NCBI RefSeq assembly: GCF_900302485.1
Contig: NZ_OMOI01000001.1
Location: 1,426,001 to 1,490,000, forward strand
Length of the DNA: 64,000 nt
DNA from: Aliiroseovarius pelagivivens
Lineage (GTDB): Bacteria; Pseudomonadota; Alphaproteobacteria; Rhodobacterales; Rhodobacteraceae
Direction: 5' to 3'
The notes beneath the pieces were generated by a model. The model saw nothing but the letters and a program-made list of their open reading frames with translations. It did no database searches and was not told the DNA's origin. Made by a program: the position numbers and the translations under genes. Positions 55,420 through 64,000 of the stretch are shown piece after piece (the stretch's first letter is position 1; the number at the start of each line of letters is the position of its first letter).

Positions 55420-57228
55420 CTATTCCGCGGCTTCAATATCGGCGTCTTCCGATTTTAAGATAGGAAGTTCGACCTCAAATACAGCCCCCCCGTCTTGACC
55501 ATTGCGCGCGGTCAAACGACCACCAAGGTCAGACACGATACCTGACGAGATCGCCAGACCCAACCCAACCCCGTCGCCCGGAGCCTTGGTCGTGTAGAAG
55601 GGTTCAAAAAGACTATCCAAATCGTCCACGCCGTTTCCGTTATCGCGCACCGTGATCAAGGCGTAGTCGCCAAGGCTGACAATGATGTCCACCTGCGGCA
55701 GCTCGACGGACTTGGTCGCGTCCAATGCGTTGCGCAGCAAATTGATCAGGACTTGCTCCAAGCGCAAGCGATCGCCCATCACCATCACCGGATCGCGCGG
55801 AATATTGCGCGTGATGCGGACTTCGCGGCGTTTTAGCTGGGGTTCCATCATCGACAAGGCCGAAGAAACGCAGTCGCGCACATCCATCGGCTCGAATGAA
55901 TCACCCCCCTTACGGGCATAAGACTTCAGTTGGCGCGTGATGGCACCCATACGTCCAATCAGGTCATCAATCCGCTGGAAGCTGGACAGCGCCTCATCGG
56001 GCCGCTTGCGCTGCAACAACAGCCGCGCGCCCGCCAGATAGGTCTTCATCGCGGCTAGCGGCTGATTCAACTCGTGACTGACCGCCGCCGACATTTCACC
56101 CAACGCCGCCAGCTTCGAGCTTTGCGCCAAGGTCTGTTCCGCCACTTGCAGATTTTCCTCGGCTCGTTTGCGCTCGGCGATCTCGCGCTGGAGCGCGAGG
56201 TTTAGCTGGCGCAGCTCGGCCGATTCCTGTGCAAATTCGACGCTACGCCATTGGGCGCGGCGGCTGATCATGTAGAACAGCAGCGACAAAAGCATGGCGA
56301 AGGCCATGATTTCCAAGGACAAAACAGCGTTCACCTTCTCTCGCACCGAGGCATAGGAAGTGAACGAGGTCATCCGCCAGCCCTGAAACGGTACGCGCGT
56401 CTCATGACGCATAACGGCCTCGCCCAGGTAAAGCACTTCGGTGGGAAGGCCCGACCAATCAATGGCCTGACGCGCGGAACGGCGAATGGCTTCGGGTGCG
56501 GACACCGTGGCCAGCGCCTCGCCTTCAAGTTTGCCGCGCCAGCGTGGTTCGGTGGAGAGAATCACATTCCCTTCGCTGTCAGTCACCAAAACCGCGTCCG
56601 AAATGCCGGCCCAACTGGTTTCGAATTTCTGCAGATCCACCCCGACGACAATCACGCCCAGTGTATTGCCCGCCTGTTCAACCTTGCGCGAATAGGTAAA
56701 TACGTATCGCCCTGAATCCGTCTGAACCGTGGTGAACACCGTGTCATTGCTGCGCAAAGCTTCGATGAAATAGGGATCCGAGCGGTGCTGCGACCCCAAT
56801 ATCTCGCGGTTGGTCGCCGCCACAGCGCGACCATCACGATCCAGAAGCAGAAGGGACGCGGCCTCGATCTCGTCCAGATAGGAAATCAGCCGCGCGGTGC
56901 TCTGCGAGAAATCCGAACTGTTCAACGCCGAAATCAGCGCCGGATCGCGCGACAACAGCAGCGGTACTACCGAATTTCTCTGAAGTTCGCTAATCAGGTT
57001 GCCCGAATACAGCGCCACGCGCAGCTCGGCCCGGTTGCGGGTCGTTTCCGTATAGCGTTCAGTCAGAAGGTTGTTCGAGACATAGACCACCGCCACGGCC
57101 AATGAGATCAAAGCGATCAGCACCAGCCGTGCGCGCATGCTGGCCCCGGGGCGTGAAGGCCGCGGGTCGGGCATGGTGTTTGTGGTCTCATCCCCCATAG
57201 GGGAAAGATAGGGCGCTTCAGGCCCCAT
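55420..57228 (-). CDS. dctB: DctB-type sensor histidine kinase
   Basis: The protein has two transmembrane helices (about 35-52 and 302-322 of the listed frame) flanking a periplasmic double-Cache sensor domain (DGRAVAATNREILG, SGRYVFTYSRKV). A coiled coil, a HisKA domain with the phosphorylated histidine in AAVSHELNQPLAAMK and a HATPase domain (DNGNGV, GLGLAISSG) follow. This architecture is that of DctB. The start is uncertain: ATG at 57228, 57198 and 57174 are all possible. It is followed by dctD after 34 bases, forming a two-component operon. Confidence 0.85.
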   Translation of the reverse strand: MGPEAPYLSPMGDETTNTMPDPRPSRPGASMRARLVLIALISLAVAVVYVSNNLLTERYTETTRNRAELRVALYSGNLISELQRNSVVPLLLSRDPALISALNSSDFSQSTARLISYLDEIEAASLLLLDRDGRAVAATNREILGSQHRSDPYFIEALRSNDTVFTTVQTDSGRYVFTYSRKVEQAGNTLGVIVVGVDLQKFETSWAGISDAVLVTDSEGNVILSTEPRWRGKLEGEALATVSAPEAIRRSARQAIDWSGLPTEVLYLGEAVMRHETRVPFQGWRMTSFTSYASVREKVNAVLSLEIMAFAMLLSLLFYMISRRAQWRSVEFAQESAELRQLNLALQREIAERKRAEENLQVAEQTLAQSSKLAALGEMSAAVSHELNQPLAAMKTYLAGARLLLQRKRPDEALSSFQRIDDLIGRMGAITRQLKSYARKGGDSFEPMDVRDCVSSALSMMEPQLKRREVRITRNIPRDPVMVMGDRLRLEQVLINLLRNALDATKSVELPQVDIIVSLGDYALITVRDNGNGVDDLDSLFEPFYTTKAPGDGVGLGLAISSGIVSDLGGRLTARNGQDGGAVFEVELPILKSEDADIEAAE

Positions 57229-57233
57229 CACAA

Positions 57234-57902
57234 TCAGGCCGCGACGACGCTGTCCACCAACGAGCGGAACATTGCCACTCCGTCAGTGCCACCATGCAGC
57301 GCGTCCACGCAGCGTTCCGGGTGCGGCATCATGCCAAGGACCCGGCGGTTCTTGGAAATCACGCCCGCAATATCCCCGGTCGAGCCGTTCGGATTGTCGG
57401 AATAGGTGAAAGCAATCCGGCCTTCATCACGCAGCTGTGCCAGCTTCTCATCCGTGACGTTGTAGTTGCCGTCATGGTGCGCCACTGGCACGGTGATCTC
57501 TTGCCCTTGCTCATAGCCGGACAGGAAGTCACAATCTGTGGTTTCCACTTTCAAACCAACAGGTTTGCAGATGAACTTAAGGTTCGCGTTGCGCATCAAC
57601 GCACCTGGAAGAATGCCGGTTTCGGTCAGCACCTGAAAGCCGTTGCAGATACCGATGGCATAGCCGCCACGCTCGGTGTGCTTGATCAGCGACCGGGTGA
57701 TGGGCGACTGGGCCGCGATGGCACCGCAGCGCAGATAGTCCCCGAACGAGAATCCTCCGGGCACGCCCACGATATCCAGATCGGTGGGCAGCTCGGTTTC
57801 CTTGTGCCAGATCATCTGGACCTGCGCACCTGCGCGCTCAAATGCTACCGCCAGATCGCGGTCACAGTTCGAACCCGGAAAGACAATTACACCGGCCTTC
57901 AT
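57234..57902 (-). CDS. purQ: Phosphoribosylformylglycinamidine synthase, glutaminase subunit
   Basis: The 222-residue amidotransferase provides ammonia for FGAR amination in purine synthesis. Class I catalytic residues are C in AIGICNGFQVL and H and E in MMPHPERC. The start is at 57902, which shares one base with the purS stop (TGATG). It works with PurS and PurL; purL is not in the window. Confidence 0.96.
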   Translation of the reverse strand: MKAGVIVFPGSNCDRDLAVAFERAGAQVQMIWHKETELPTDLDIVGVPGGFSFGDYLRCGAIAAQSPITRSLIKHTERGGYAIGICNGFQVLTETGILPGALMRNANLKFICKPVGLKVETTDCDFLSGYEQGQEITVPVAHHDGNYNVTDEKLAQLRDEGRIAFTYSDNPNGSTGDIAGVISKNRRVLGMMPHPERCVDALHGGTDGVAMFRSLVDSVVAA

Positions 57903-58132
57903 CACAGCACCTGAATGGAGTAGTTTTCGATCACGGTATTGGCCAGAAGCTTCTCGCACATATCCTTGATCTGAGCTTCCGACGTGCCTTCGGCCACGTC
58001 CAGCTCGATCACTTTGCCCTGACGGACTTTTTCGACGCCCTCAAAGCCCAAGTTGCCAAGCGCGTGGCGCACGGCCTCGCCCTGAGGGTCCAGAACGCCG
58101 GGTTTCAGCATCACATCAACACGTACTTTCAT
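57902..58132 (-). CDS. purS: Phosphoribosylformylglycinamidine synthase subunit PurS
   Basis: The 76-residue protein matches PurS: MKVRVDVMLKPGVLDPQGEAV at the start, then LGFEGVEKVRQGKVIELDV. It bridges PurQ and PurL. It lies between purC and purQ with tight spacing, as expected for the small-PurL type of purine pathway. Confidence 0.96.
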   Translation of the reverse strand: MKVRVDVMLKPGVLDPQGEAVRHALGNLGFEGVEKVRQGKVIELDVAEGTSEAQIKDMCEKLLANTVIENYSIQVL

Positions 58133-58144
58133 CGGTACACTTCC

Positions 58145-58909
58145 TTAGTTGATCAGGGTCGGTTTGGTGGCGGCATGGGTCACGTTCGAAGGCAGAACCC
58201 CCAGTCGACGCGCGACCTCGGTATAAGCATCGTTCAGGTTGCCAAGATCCTGGCGGAACACGTCTTTGTCCAGCTTCTGGCCGGTTTCGATGTCCCACAG
58301 GCGGCAGCTGTCTGGGCTGATTTCGTCGGCAACGATCAAGCGCAGGAAATCACCTTCGTAAACGCGCCCGAATTCGATTTTGAAATCGATCAGCTTGATG
58401 CCAACGCCATACATAGTGCCGGACATGAAGTCATTGACGCGCAGCGCCATGGCAACGATGTCGTCCATGTCCTGCTGCGAGGCCCAGCCAAAGGCGATGA
58501 TATATTCTTCAGGCACCAGCGGATCGCCAAGCGCATCATCTTTATACGAAAACTCGACGATGGGGCGCGGCAGGCGTGTGCCTTCTTCGATCCCCAGACG
58601 TTTCGCCATCGAGCCCGCAGCGTAGTTGCGCACGATCACTTCCAGCGGCACGATCTCGGCTGCGCGGACCAGTTGTTCGCGCATGTTGAGACGTTTGATA
58701 AAGTGGTTCGGCACGCCAATCTGGGTCAAACCGTTCATAAAGAACTCGGACAGACGGTTGTTCAACACGCCCTTGCCCTCGATTACGTCCTTCTTCTCGG
58801 CATTGAACGCGGTGGCGTCATCCTTGAAATACTGAACGATGGTTCCGGGCTCGGGGCCTTCATACAGAACCTTTGCCTTGCCTTCATAAAGCTTCTTGCG
58901 CCGTGCCAT
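58145..58909 (-). CDS. purC: SAICAR synthetase
   Basis: The 254-residue enzyme joins CAIR and aspartate in purine synthesis. [17 protein letters not shown] is the typical N-terminus, and the active-site segments [15 protein letters not shown] and [12 protein letters not shown] are present. The ATG at 58909 has GAGGG 5-6 bases upstream; an ATG 12 bases earlier is less likely. It leads purC-purS-purQ. Confidence 0.96.
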   Translation of the reverse strand: MARRKKLYEGKAKVLYEGPEPGTIVQYFKDDATAFNAEKKDVIEGKGVLNNRLSEFFMNGLTQIGVPNHFIKRLNMREQLVRAAEIVPLEVIVRNYAAGSMAKRLGIEEGTRLPRPIVEFSYKDDALGDPLVPEEYIIAFGWASQQDMDDIVAMALRVNDFMSGTMYGVGIKLIDFKIEFGRVYEGDFLRLIVADEISPDSCRLWDIETGQKLDKDVFRQDLGNLNDAYTEVARRLGVLPSNVTHAATKPTLIN

Positions 58910-59190
58910 GGGGTCCCTCACGTCAGGTTAGACGGGTATGCGCGTCACGGGCCCCCTGCCCGGTCGCGACTCCGCCGTTGCCCGCCCTATACGGTAAAGG
59001 CCCATGTGGGGCAAGAATATCGCCCCCAAGAAACACCATTGAAACAACAAATACAGGAAATCACCCCCGTGAGAGCGCTAGCGGGGTTGCGATACGCGCC
59101 TGTGATTGGCATATCAGACAGGAATGCGGACGCAGGTGCATGCCGCCTGCGCACGGTAATAAAGACCCCGCCAGTTGATAAGGGAACACC

Positions 59191-59502
59191 ATGACCACCT
59201 TTGACGATCGCGAAAGCGCCTTTGAAGCCAAATTTGCCCACGACGAAGAAATGATCTTCAAGGCCGAAGCCCGTGCCAACAAGAAACTTGGCCTTTGGGC
59301 GGCCGAGAAGCTGGGAAAAACCGGCGATGACGCCGAAGCCTATGCTCGCGAAGTTATCGTTTCGGACTTCGAAGAAGCCGGCCACGAAGACGTAGTACGC
59401 AAGGTCACCGGAGACCTGAGCAGCGTAACAGCCGATGAAGTTCGTGCCAAGCGCGCCGAATTGCTGGCTCAAGCCAAAAAAGAAATCATGACCGAGGTAT
59501 AA
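59191..59502 (+). CDS. ATP synthase inhibitor zeta subunit (DUF1476)
   Basis: The 103-residue alpha-helical protein begins MTTFDDRESAFEAKFAHDEE and continues with FKAEARANKKLGLWAAEKLG, the DUF1476 signature. In Paracoccus and other alphaproteobacteria this subunit blocks ATP hydrolysis by F1. The position beside purC is usual in Rhodobacteraceae. It is monocistronic with a terminator; the 281 bases upstream hold its promoter. Confidence 0.93.
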   Translation: MTTFDDRESAFEAKFAHDEEMIFKAEARANKKLGLWAAEKLGKTGDDAEAYAREVIVSDFEEAGHEDVVRKVTGDLSSVTADEVRAKRAELLAQAKKEIMTEV

Positions 59503-59530
59503 GCACCTCTCTATCATGTTGGAATTCAGG

Positions 59531-59558
59531 AAGGCGCGTCCGCAAGACGCGCCTTTTT
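59531..59558 (+). terminator. Terminator after the zeta-inhibitor gene
   Basis: AAGGCGCGTC pairs with GACGCGCCTT (10 bp) around CGCAA, followed by TTT, 29 bases after the stop. Confidence 0.87.
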
Positions 59559-59692
59559 CTCAAATAGGTTTCAAGCGCGCTGTCCAAAACGGATGTGTCG
59601 CAAAAACCTAAACTTAGAGACGTTAAGACTTCCTTCGTCGCAAACCTCCATGCTGCGCATAGGCATGTGGGACAAGATGGGGGCCGTGATTT

Positions 59693-61648
59693 ATGAAACA
59701 CGCTAAGGACACATCAGGTAGAACAGCCAATCGTGGACTATCGGCCGCGCTTACCCGCAGCGCGGAAAACGGATTGGATCTGCGTCGTGCCGCGCTGCGC
59801 CAGTTGCTGCCTATTGGACTGACCATCGGTTTGGTTGCCCTGTTGTGGCAGCGCGCTGGCGGATTGGACCTGCCCTATATCTACGCCTCACTGAAAACTG
59901 TATCGCCAGTTCAGTGGTTTGGAGCGGCCCTGTTTTCGGTCGCCTCGTTCTGGGCCCTTGGAAAATACGATGGTGTCGTCCATCGATTGATCGGCACAGA
60001 TGTCTCATCCAAAGCAGCTGAACGTGCGGGGATCACCGCCATCGCCTTGTCGCAGACCGTCGGGCTTGGTGTAATCTCGTCTGCATTTGTGCGTTGGCGT
60101 ATGCTTCCTGAGCTATCCTTGATGCAAGCGATGCGGATCTCGGCCATTGTGGCCATGTCTTTCCTGTCCGCATGGGCCGTTGTGGCCTCTATCATCGCAC
60201 TGACCGTCCCGATGACGTTGCCTTGGGCGGGTTGGATCGCATGGGTCGTTTTGGGTGGTGCTGCGGTGTTTGCGCTTTTGTCGGTCCTGCGTCCGTCCAT
60301 CATGGCTGCGCTACACATTCCACCTCTGCGCGCGATGGGTGCGTTTTTGGCGTTAGCCTTGATTGATACGGCCGCCGCAGGTGCCGCATTGTGGATGGTC
60401 CTGCCTGACGGGTGCGAAGTCGCTCTTCTTCCCTTGATCGCAGCCTATCTTCTAGCCTTGGGCGCTGGTTTGATCAGCAGCGCACCAGGCGGCATGGGCG
60501 CGTTCGAGGTCACGCTTCTGGCCCTGCTTCCAGCACTGGACGCTGAACCGCTTTTGGCAGCCATACTTGCCTTCCGCGCCGTTTATTATGCCCTGCCTGC
60601 TCTGATTGCAGCCGCCGTAACGATCCGCGGACCTGTAAGTACGCCGCGCTCTGATACGAACACTGCCTGCCCTGCCCTCGTGTCTGTGAAATCGGCACCC
60701 AACCTGCCAGCGCATATAGCCCAAGTGATCGCTGAAGCTCCACGTGCGGAAGCAGGTCTGCTGCGCCAAGGGCGGCTTTCCTTGCTGACAACGGGTCGAG
60801 ACGCCGCCGCAGCGATGGCAGCGTCCTCGGGCCAGAGTCTTCTGGTTTTGTCAGATCCACTCTCGGCAGCCACGGATCGTGGGGCTTTGCTTTCGGACAT
60901 TAAATCGCTGGCAAAACGCAGCTTTCTGACGCCATTTCTCTATAAAGCCGGAGGCCGCTGGGCTTCAGCTGCCCGCCAAGCCGGTTGGCAGGTTATGCCC
61001 ATTGCGCGTGAAGGCTGGATTGATCCAACGGAATTTACATTGGACGGATCCACCAAGCGCCAATTGCGACGGAAACTTCGACAGGCTGACGCGGCGGGGC
61101 TTTCTTTTTGCGAAGCCGGTGCCGACCTGCCCATTTGTGATATGCAGCAAATCGCCGACGAGTGGCGCAAGGCCCGCGGAGGGGAGCGTGGCTTCTCGAT
61201 GGGAAAATGGCATCCTGACCACCTGCCCCACGCTCGTGTCTATCTGGCATGGAAGAACGGTTCGCTTGTTGGGTTCCTGACCCTCCACGAAAATGTTGCC
61301 GAACAGGTGTTGGACCTGATGCGTATGCGCCCGGATGCCCCTGATGGCACCATGCACGCGCTGCTGAACTACGCCATCTCTCGGGCCGCGAACGCGGGAT
61401 GCACGCGCCTGTCTTTGGCTGCGGTCCCTCTGGAAGAACAGTCCGGGGAACCTTGGGCGTTCCACCACGCCAGACTGAAACTGGACAACATCAGCGGCGC
61501 CGCTGGTCTGCGCCAATTCAAGACGTCTTTCGCACCCAGCTGGGAGACGCTTTATGCAGCAGCTCCTACTCGTGTGGCACTTGCGTTTGGGGCTCTGGAT
61601 ATCTCGCGCGAGATTTGCCGCAAGGTTGAAGTCGGGAATGTGAAATAA
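59693..61648 (+). CDS. Compact MprF-like phosphatidylglycerol lysyl/alanyl-transferase
   Basis: The 651-residue protein has an N-terminal membrane flippase-like domain (about 35-315, about eight hydrophobic segments, shorter than the 14 of MprF) and a C-terminal DUF2156 GNAT-like synthase domain (about 335-640: STKRQLRRKLRQADAAG, GERGFSMGKW, DLMRMRPDAPDGTMHALL). Such proteins add an amino acid to phosphatidylglycerol, reducing surface charge. The amino acid cannot be told. It starts at 59693 after a gap from the zeta gene terminator. Confidence 0.87.
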   Translation: MKHAKDTSGRTANRGLSAALTRSAENGLDLRRAALRQLLPIGLTIGLVALLWQRAGGLDLPYIYASLKTVSPVQWFGAALFSVASFWALGKYDGVVHRLIGTDVSSKAAERAGITAIALSQTVGLGVISSAFVRWRMLPELSLMQAMRISAIVAMSFLSAWAVVASIIALTVPMTLPWAGWIAWVVLGGAAVFALLSVLRPSIMAALHIPPLRAMGAFLALALIDTAAAGAALWMVLPDGCEVALLPLIAAYLLALGAGLISSAPGGMGAFEVTLLALLPALDAEPLLAAILAFRAVYYALPALIAAAVTIRGPVSTPRSDTNTACPALVSVKSAPNLPAHIAQVIAEAPRAEAGLLRQGRLSLLTTGRDAAAAMAASSGQSLLVLSDPLSAATDRGALLSDIKSLAKRSFLTPFLYKAGGRWASAARQAGWQVMPIAREGWIDPTEFTLDGSTKRQLRRKLRQADAAGLSFCEAGADLPICDMQQIADEWRKARGGERGFSMGKWHPDHLPHARVYLAWKNGSLVGFLTLHENVAEQVLDLMRMRPDAPDGTMHALLNYAISRAANAGCTRLSLAAVPLEEQSGEPWAFHHARLKLDNISGAAGLRQFKTSFAPSWETLYAAAPTRVALAFGALDISREICRKVEVGNVK

Positions 61649-61773
61649 CACCGCCACCCCCGCGCTGGCACCCAGCCAGATCCACACATGCAATCCGCTC
61701 GCACGCCGCAATACACGATGCGCGTTTGAAAACCATTCAGATGCAACATGAACGTATTGCATTTGCGCCGGAC

Positions 61774-61796
61774 GGCGTTACGTGGCAGGTAGCGCC
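61774..61796 (+). other. Stable hairpin in the bmt leader
   Basis: GGCGTTAC pairs with GTAGCGCC (8 bp, one U-G pair) around GTGGCAG, 26 bases before the bmt ATG. It is too short for the known SAM-II or SAH riboswitches, and a SAM-II match was not found. Possibly a translational control hairpin or an operator. Confidence 0.35.
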
Positions 61797-61822
61797 TAGA
61801 CCAGCGGTGAACGGAGACACCC

Positions 61823-62839
61823 ATGACAGATGCCCTGACGAAACTGATGAACGAACGCGATTGGTTGATGGCGGATGGCGCCACCGGCACGACCCTGTTC
61901 AATATGGGGCTGACATCGGGCGACGCTCCCGAGCTGTGGAACGTCGACAAACCGGACAACATCCGCGCGCTGTATCGTGGACCGGTCGAGGCCGGGTCGG
62001 ACATCTTCCTGACCAATACATTCGGCGGCAATGCCTCGCGTCTGAAACTTCACGGTGCCGAAGGGCGCGTACGCGAACTGAACCGAGTCGGAGCCGAGCT
62101 TGGTCGTGAAGTGGCTGATGCATCTGGCCGAACCGTCATCGTGGCAGGCTCGGTTGGTCCGACAGGTGAAATTATGGAACCCATGGGGTCCTTGACCTTC
62201 AACGGCGCGGTCGAGATGTTCCACGAACAGGCCGAAGGTCTGAAAGAAGGCGGCGCAGATGTGCTTTGGGTCGAAACGATCTCGGCCCCGGAAGAATACA
62301 AGGCCGCCGCCCGCGCTGCTGAACTGACTGGAATGCCATGGTGTGGCACGATGAGCTTTGACACCGCCGGGCGCACCATGATGGGTTTGACCTCTGCCGA
62401 TCTGGCGAAAATGGTTGAAACCCTGCCGAACCCGCCGCTTGCCTTCGGGGCCAATTGCGGCGTCGGCGCTGCAGACCTTCTGCGCACTGTACTGGGCTTC
62501 GCCGCCCAAGGATCCGAACGCCCGATCATCGCCAAAGGCAACGCCGGCATTCCGCAATATGTGGACGGTCATATCCATTATGATGGCACACCTGAGCTGA
62601 TGGCTGACTACGCCGTTCTAGCCCGCGACTGTGGCGCCAAGATCATTGGCGGCTGCTGCGGGACGACACCTGAGCACCTGAAGTCTATGCGCGAAGCACT
62701 GGAAACACGTCCGGCAAGCAATACGCGCCCGACGCTGGACCAGATCTCGGAAGCGATTGGTGGGTTCTCGTCAGCCTCGGACGGTACCGGCGACGATGCC
62801 AATCAGCCCGCACGTCGCAACCGTCGTCGTCGCAGCTGA
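61823..62839 (+). CDS. bmt: Betaine-homocysteine S-methyltransferase
   Basis: The 338-residue TIM-barrel methyltransferase makes methionine from homocysteine with a betaine methyl donor. Zinc ligands are in GANCGVGAADLL and GGCCGTTPEH, with MADGATGTTLF at the N-terminus. The C-terminus carries a basic tail (ARRNRRRRS) that is unusual for the family. GGAGA lies about 8 bases before the ATG. It is monocistronic. Confidence 0.94.
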   Translation: MTDALTKLMNERDWLMADGATGTTLFNMGLTSGDAPELWNVDKPDNIRALYRGPVEAGSDIFLTNTFGGNASRLKLHGAEGRVRELNRVGAELGREVADASGRTVIVAGSVGPTGEIMEPMGSLTFNGAVEMFHEQAEGLKEGGADVLWVETISAPEEYKAAARAAELTGMPWCGTMSFDTAGRTMMGLTSADLAKMVETLPNPPLAFGANCGVGAADLLRTVLGFAAQGSERPIIAKGNAGIPQYVDGHIHYDGTPELMADYAVLARDCGAKIIGGCCGTTPEHLKSMREALETRPASNTRPTLDQISEAIGGFSSASDGTGDDANQPARRNRRRRS

Positions 62840-62866
62840 TACAATCAACTTACTAGCATACAAGAC

Positions 62867-62889
62867 GGGCGCTCGCACAGCGAGCGCCC
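62867..62889. terminator. Weak hairpin between bmt and the convergent radical SAM gene
   Basis: GGGCGCTCGC pairs perfectly with GCGAGCGCCC (10 bp) around ACA. There is no T tract after it, so it may be a weak or bidirectional terminator for the convergent genes. Confidence 0.5.
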
Positions 62890-62923
62890 CTTGCCCGCCG
62901 CAGGCGCGGGTCCGTGCGCGGAC

Positions 62924-64000
62924 CTAAAATAAGCTCAGTTGATCACCCTGCTGTAGGGGCGGCGTAAACAGATCACAGCGCATATCCGGCAAATCCTTTG
63001 TCAGCCCCAGCCGCTGACAGGCCTTTTGAAACCGCTGTTTCAAAAGCTCGGCCACTACGCCGCGTCCGACAAAACGCTCGCCGAACTCGGATTGATACGC
63101 TTTCCCATCTCGCATTTCACGCACCCTGTTCATGACACGCTCGGCACGGTCCGGGTAATGCTCGTCCAGCCAATCCTGAAACAATGGGGCCACCTCGCCG
63201 GGTAGGCGTAACAAGATATAGTTGGCCGCCACCGCGCCTGCATCGCGACCAGCCTTCAATATCGGTTCCAACTCGTGATCCGTCAGCCCCGGCACGATCG
63301 GAGAGGCCATGACGCGCACCGGCACCCCTGCTTCTGAAAGAGCTTGGATCATCCGCAGACGCCGCGCCGGGCTCGGCACACGCGGCTCCATCTTGCGGGA
63401 CAAATCGGCTTGCAGGCTGGTGACCGAGATCCCCACCTGTGCCAGCCCTTTGGCAGCCATGCGCGATAAGATGTCCAGATCCCGCTCGATCAGTGTGCCC
63501 TTGGTGATGATCAGGACAGGGTGCTGAAACGCTTCAAGCACCTCAAGCACTTGCCGGGTGATCCGGTATTGCCCTTCGATCGGCTGATACGGGTCGGTAT
63601 TCGTTCCCAAAGCCAAAGGAGCCACCTGATACCCCCTCCGCCGCAGCTCTTTTTCCAACTGTATGGCCGCATCCGGACGCGCAATCAGACGCGTTTCAAA
63701 ATCCAAGCCGGGGGAATAGCCCAGCCACGCATGGGTCGGCCGTGCATAGCAATAAATACACCCATGCTCGCAACCTCGATAAGGATTCAACGAACGGTCA
63801 AACGCCAGATCAGGAGAGCTGTTTCGAGAGATTACAGACCGAGGCCGCTCGATAGAGACCTCGGTTCGAAAGGGCGGCAGAGGCTCTTCCGTCCAGCCGT
63901 CATCAACGCGCACGCGCTGAAATTCTTCGAATCGTCCGGTGTTATTCGACCCTGCCCCACGCCCCCGGCGGCAATCTGCATCAATTCTGTCGGAACCCGT
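62924..64000 (-). CDS. PA0069-family radical SAM protein, 5' end outside the window
   Basis: The radical SAM protein is open to the window edge; the upstream part of the frame reads RRGRGAGSNNTGRFEEF, which is the typical N-terminus of this family, so the start lies past base 64000. The Fe-S motif is in GCEHGCIYCYARPTH (CxxxCxxC), and the domain continues with ALGTNTDPYQPIEG and MASPIVPGLTDHELEP. It is related to spore photoproduct lyase in fold; its substrate is unknown. It converges with bmt. Confidence 0.9.
   Translation of the reverse strand, partial: TGSDRIDADCRRGRGAGSNNTGRFEEFQRVRVDDGWTEEPLPPFRTEVSIERPRSVISRNSSPDLAFDRSLNPYRGCEHGCIYCYARPTHAWLGYSPGLDFETRLIARPDAAIQLEKELRRRGYQVAPLALGTNTDPYQPIEGQYRITRQVLEVLEAFQHPVLIITKGTLIERDLDILSRMAAKGLAQVGISVTSLQADLSRKMEPRVPSPARRLRMIQALSEAGVPVRVMASPIVPGLTDHELEPILKAGRDAGAVAANYILLRLPGEVAPLFQDWLDEHYPDRAERVMNRVREMRDGKAYQSEFGERFVGRGVVAELLKQRFQKACQRLGLTKDLPDMRCDLFTPPLQQGDQLSLF

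Noticed and set aside
61649..61822. SAM-II or SAH riboswitch before bmt
   Set aside because: Only a short CGTATTGCA match to the SAM-II core was found, without the pairing partners; SAH and SAM/SAH consensus are also not met.

Overview
This 64 kb window is a stretch of core chromosome from an alphaproteobacterium of the Rhodobacteraceae, most likely the Roseobacter group. The evidence is the gene set and its order (cckA-recA-alaS; dksA, MoxR, DUF2927 and a CoxE-like vWA gene; an RlmI-like methyltransferase with a PIN protein beside edd-eda; purC-purS-purQ with the zeta ATPase inhibitor), the high G+C content, an alphaproteobacterial SOS box (GTTC-N7-GTTC) before recA, a CtrA-type box before cckA, and a DksA keeping one zinc-finger cysteine. 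I see no insertion sequence, prophage, CRISPR array, transposase or integrase. Almost all genes are intact. The two end genes (pgpA and a PA0069-type radical SAM gene) are cut by the window edges.

Layout. 1-6.5 kb: pgpA, pncC, amtB, a CorC/HlyC-type membrane protein, a HerA/YjgR-type ATPase, a 530-base gap holding two terminators without a gene in front of them, and an IalB-family exported protein. 6.5-12 kb: cell-envelope genes, namely a ketosynthase-ACP-LpxD cassette for an acyl-transfer pathway, an L,D-transpeptidase, and a divergent Tat-exported DUF882 peptidase-like protein. 12-21 kb: tRNA-Arg(CCG), a small AT-rich membrane gene, rplM-rpsI, a SLAC1/TehA-type channel, a thioesterase and enoyl-CoA hydratase pair, an Lrp regulator, an SMR pump and typA. 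21-30.6 kb, minus strand: DUF1330, alaS, recA, cckA, rsmB-like and guaB. 30.8-34.6 kb: an aminotransferase overlapping a PEP-mutase-like gene, an FAD monooxygenase and dksA.

34.9-41.4 kb: a MoxR ATPase, a DUF2927 lipoprotein, a 53-residue membrane peptide and a CoxE-like vWA protein, then DUF3817, DedA and M48 protease genes. 41.4-46.6 kb: the PIN and RNA methyltransferase pair, the Entner-Doudoroff genes edd and eda with a LacI-type operator in front, and a SAM methyltransferase. 46.6-54 kb: a LysR regulator divergent from a 54-residue ORF, a tight cysS-cimA-NDUFAF6-like operon, a MmcQ/YjbR protein, a second SLAC1/TehA-type protein and an HpaI-type aldolase. 54-64 kb: dctB-dctD, purC-purS-purQ, the ATPase inhibitor, a compact MprF-like protein, bmt and the radical SAM gene.

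Genes with linked roles: cckA (master phosphorelay kinase) carries a CtrA box, suggesting feedback. The DctB/DctD pair is unusual because DctD has lost the sigma-54 contact motif. The LpxD, ACP, ketosynthase, L,D-transpeptidase, DUF882 and MprF-like genes all act on the envelope. The best candidates for undescribed biology are the MoxR-DUF2927-small peptide-vWA locus, the ACP-linked LpxD cassette, the GAFTGA-less DctD, and the likely small RNAs near 5.4-5.7 kb. Nothing here looks like a new mobile or defence system.
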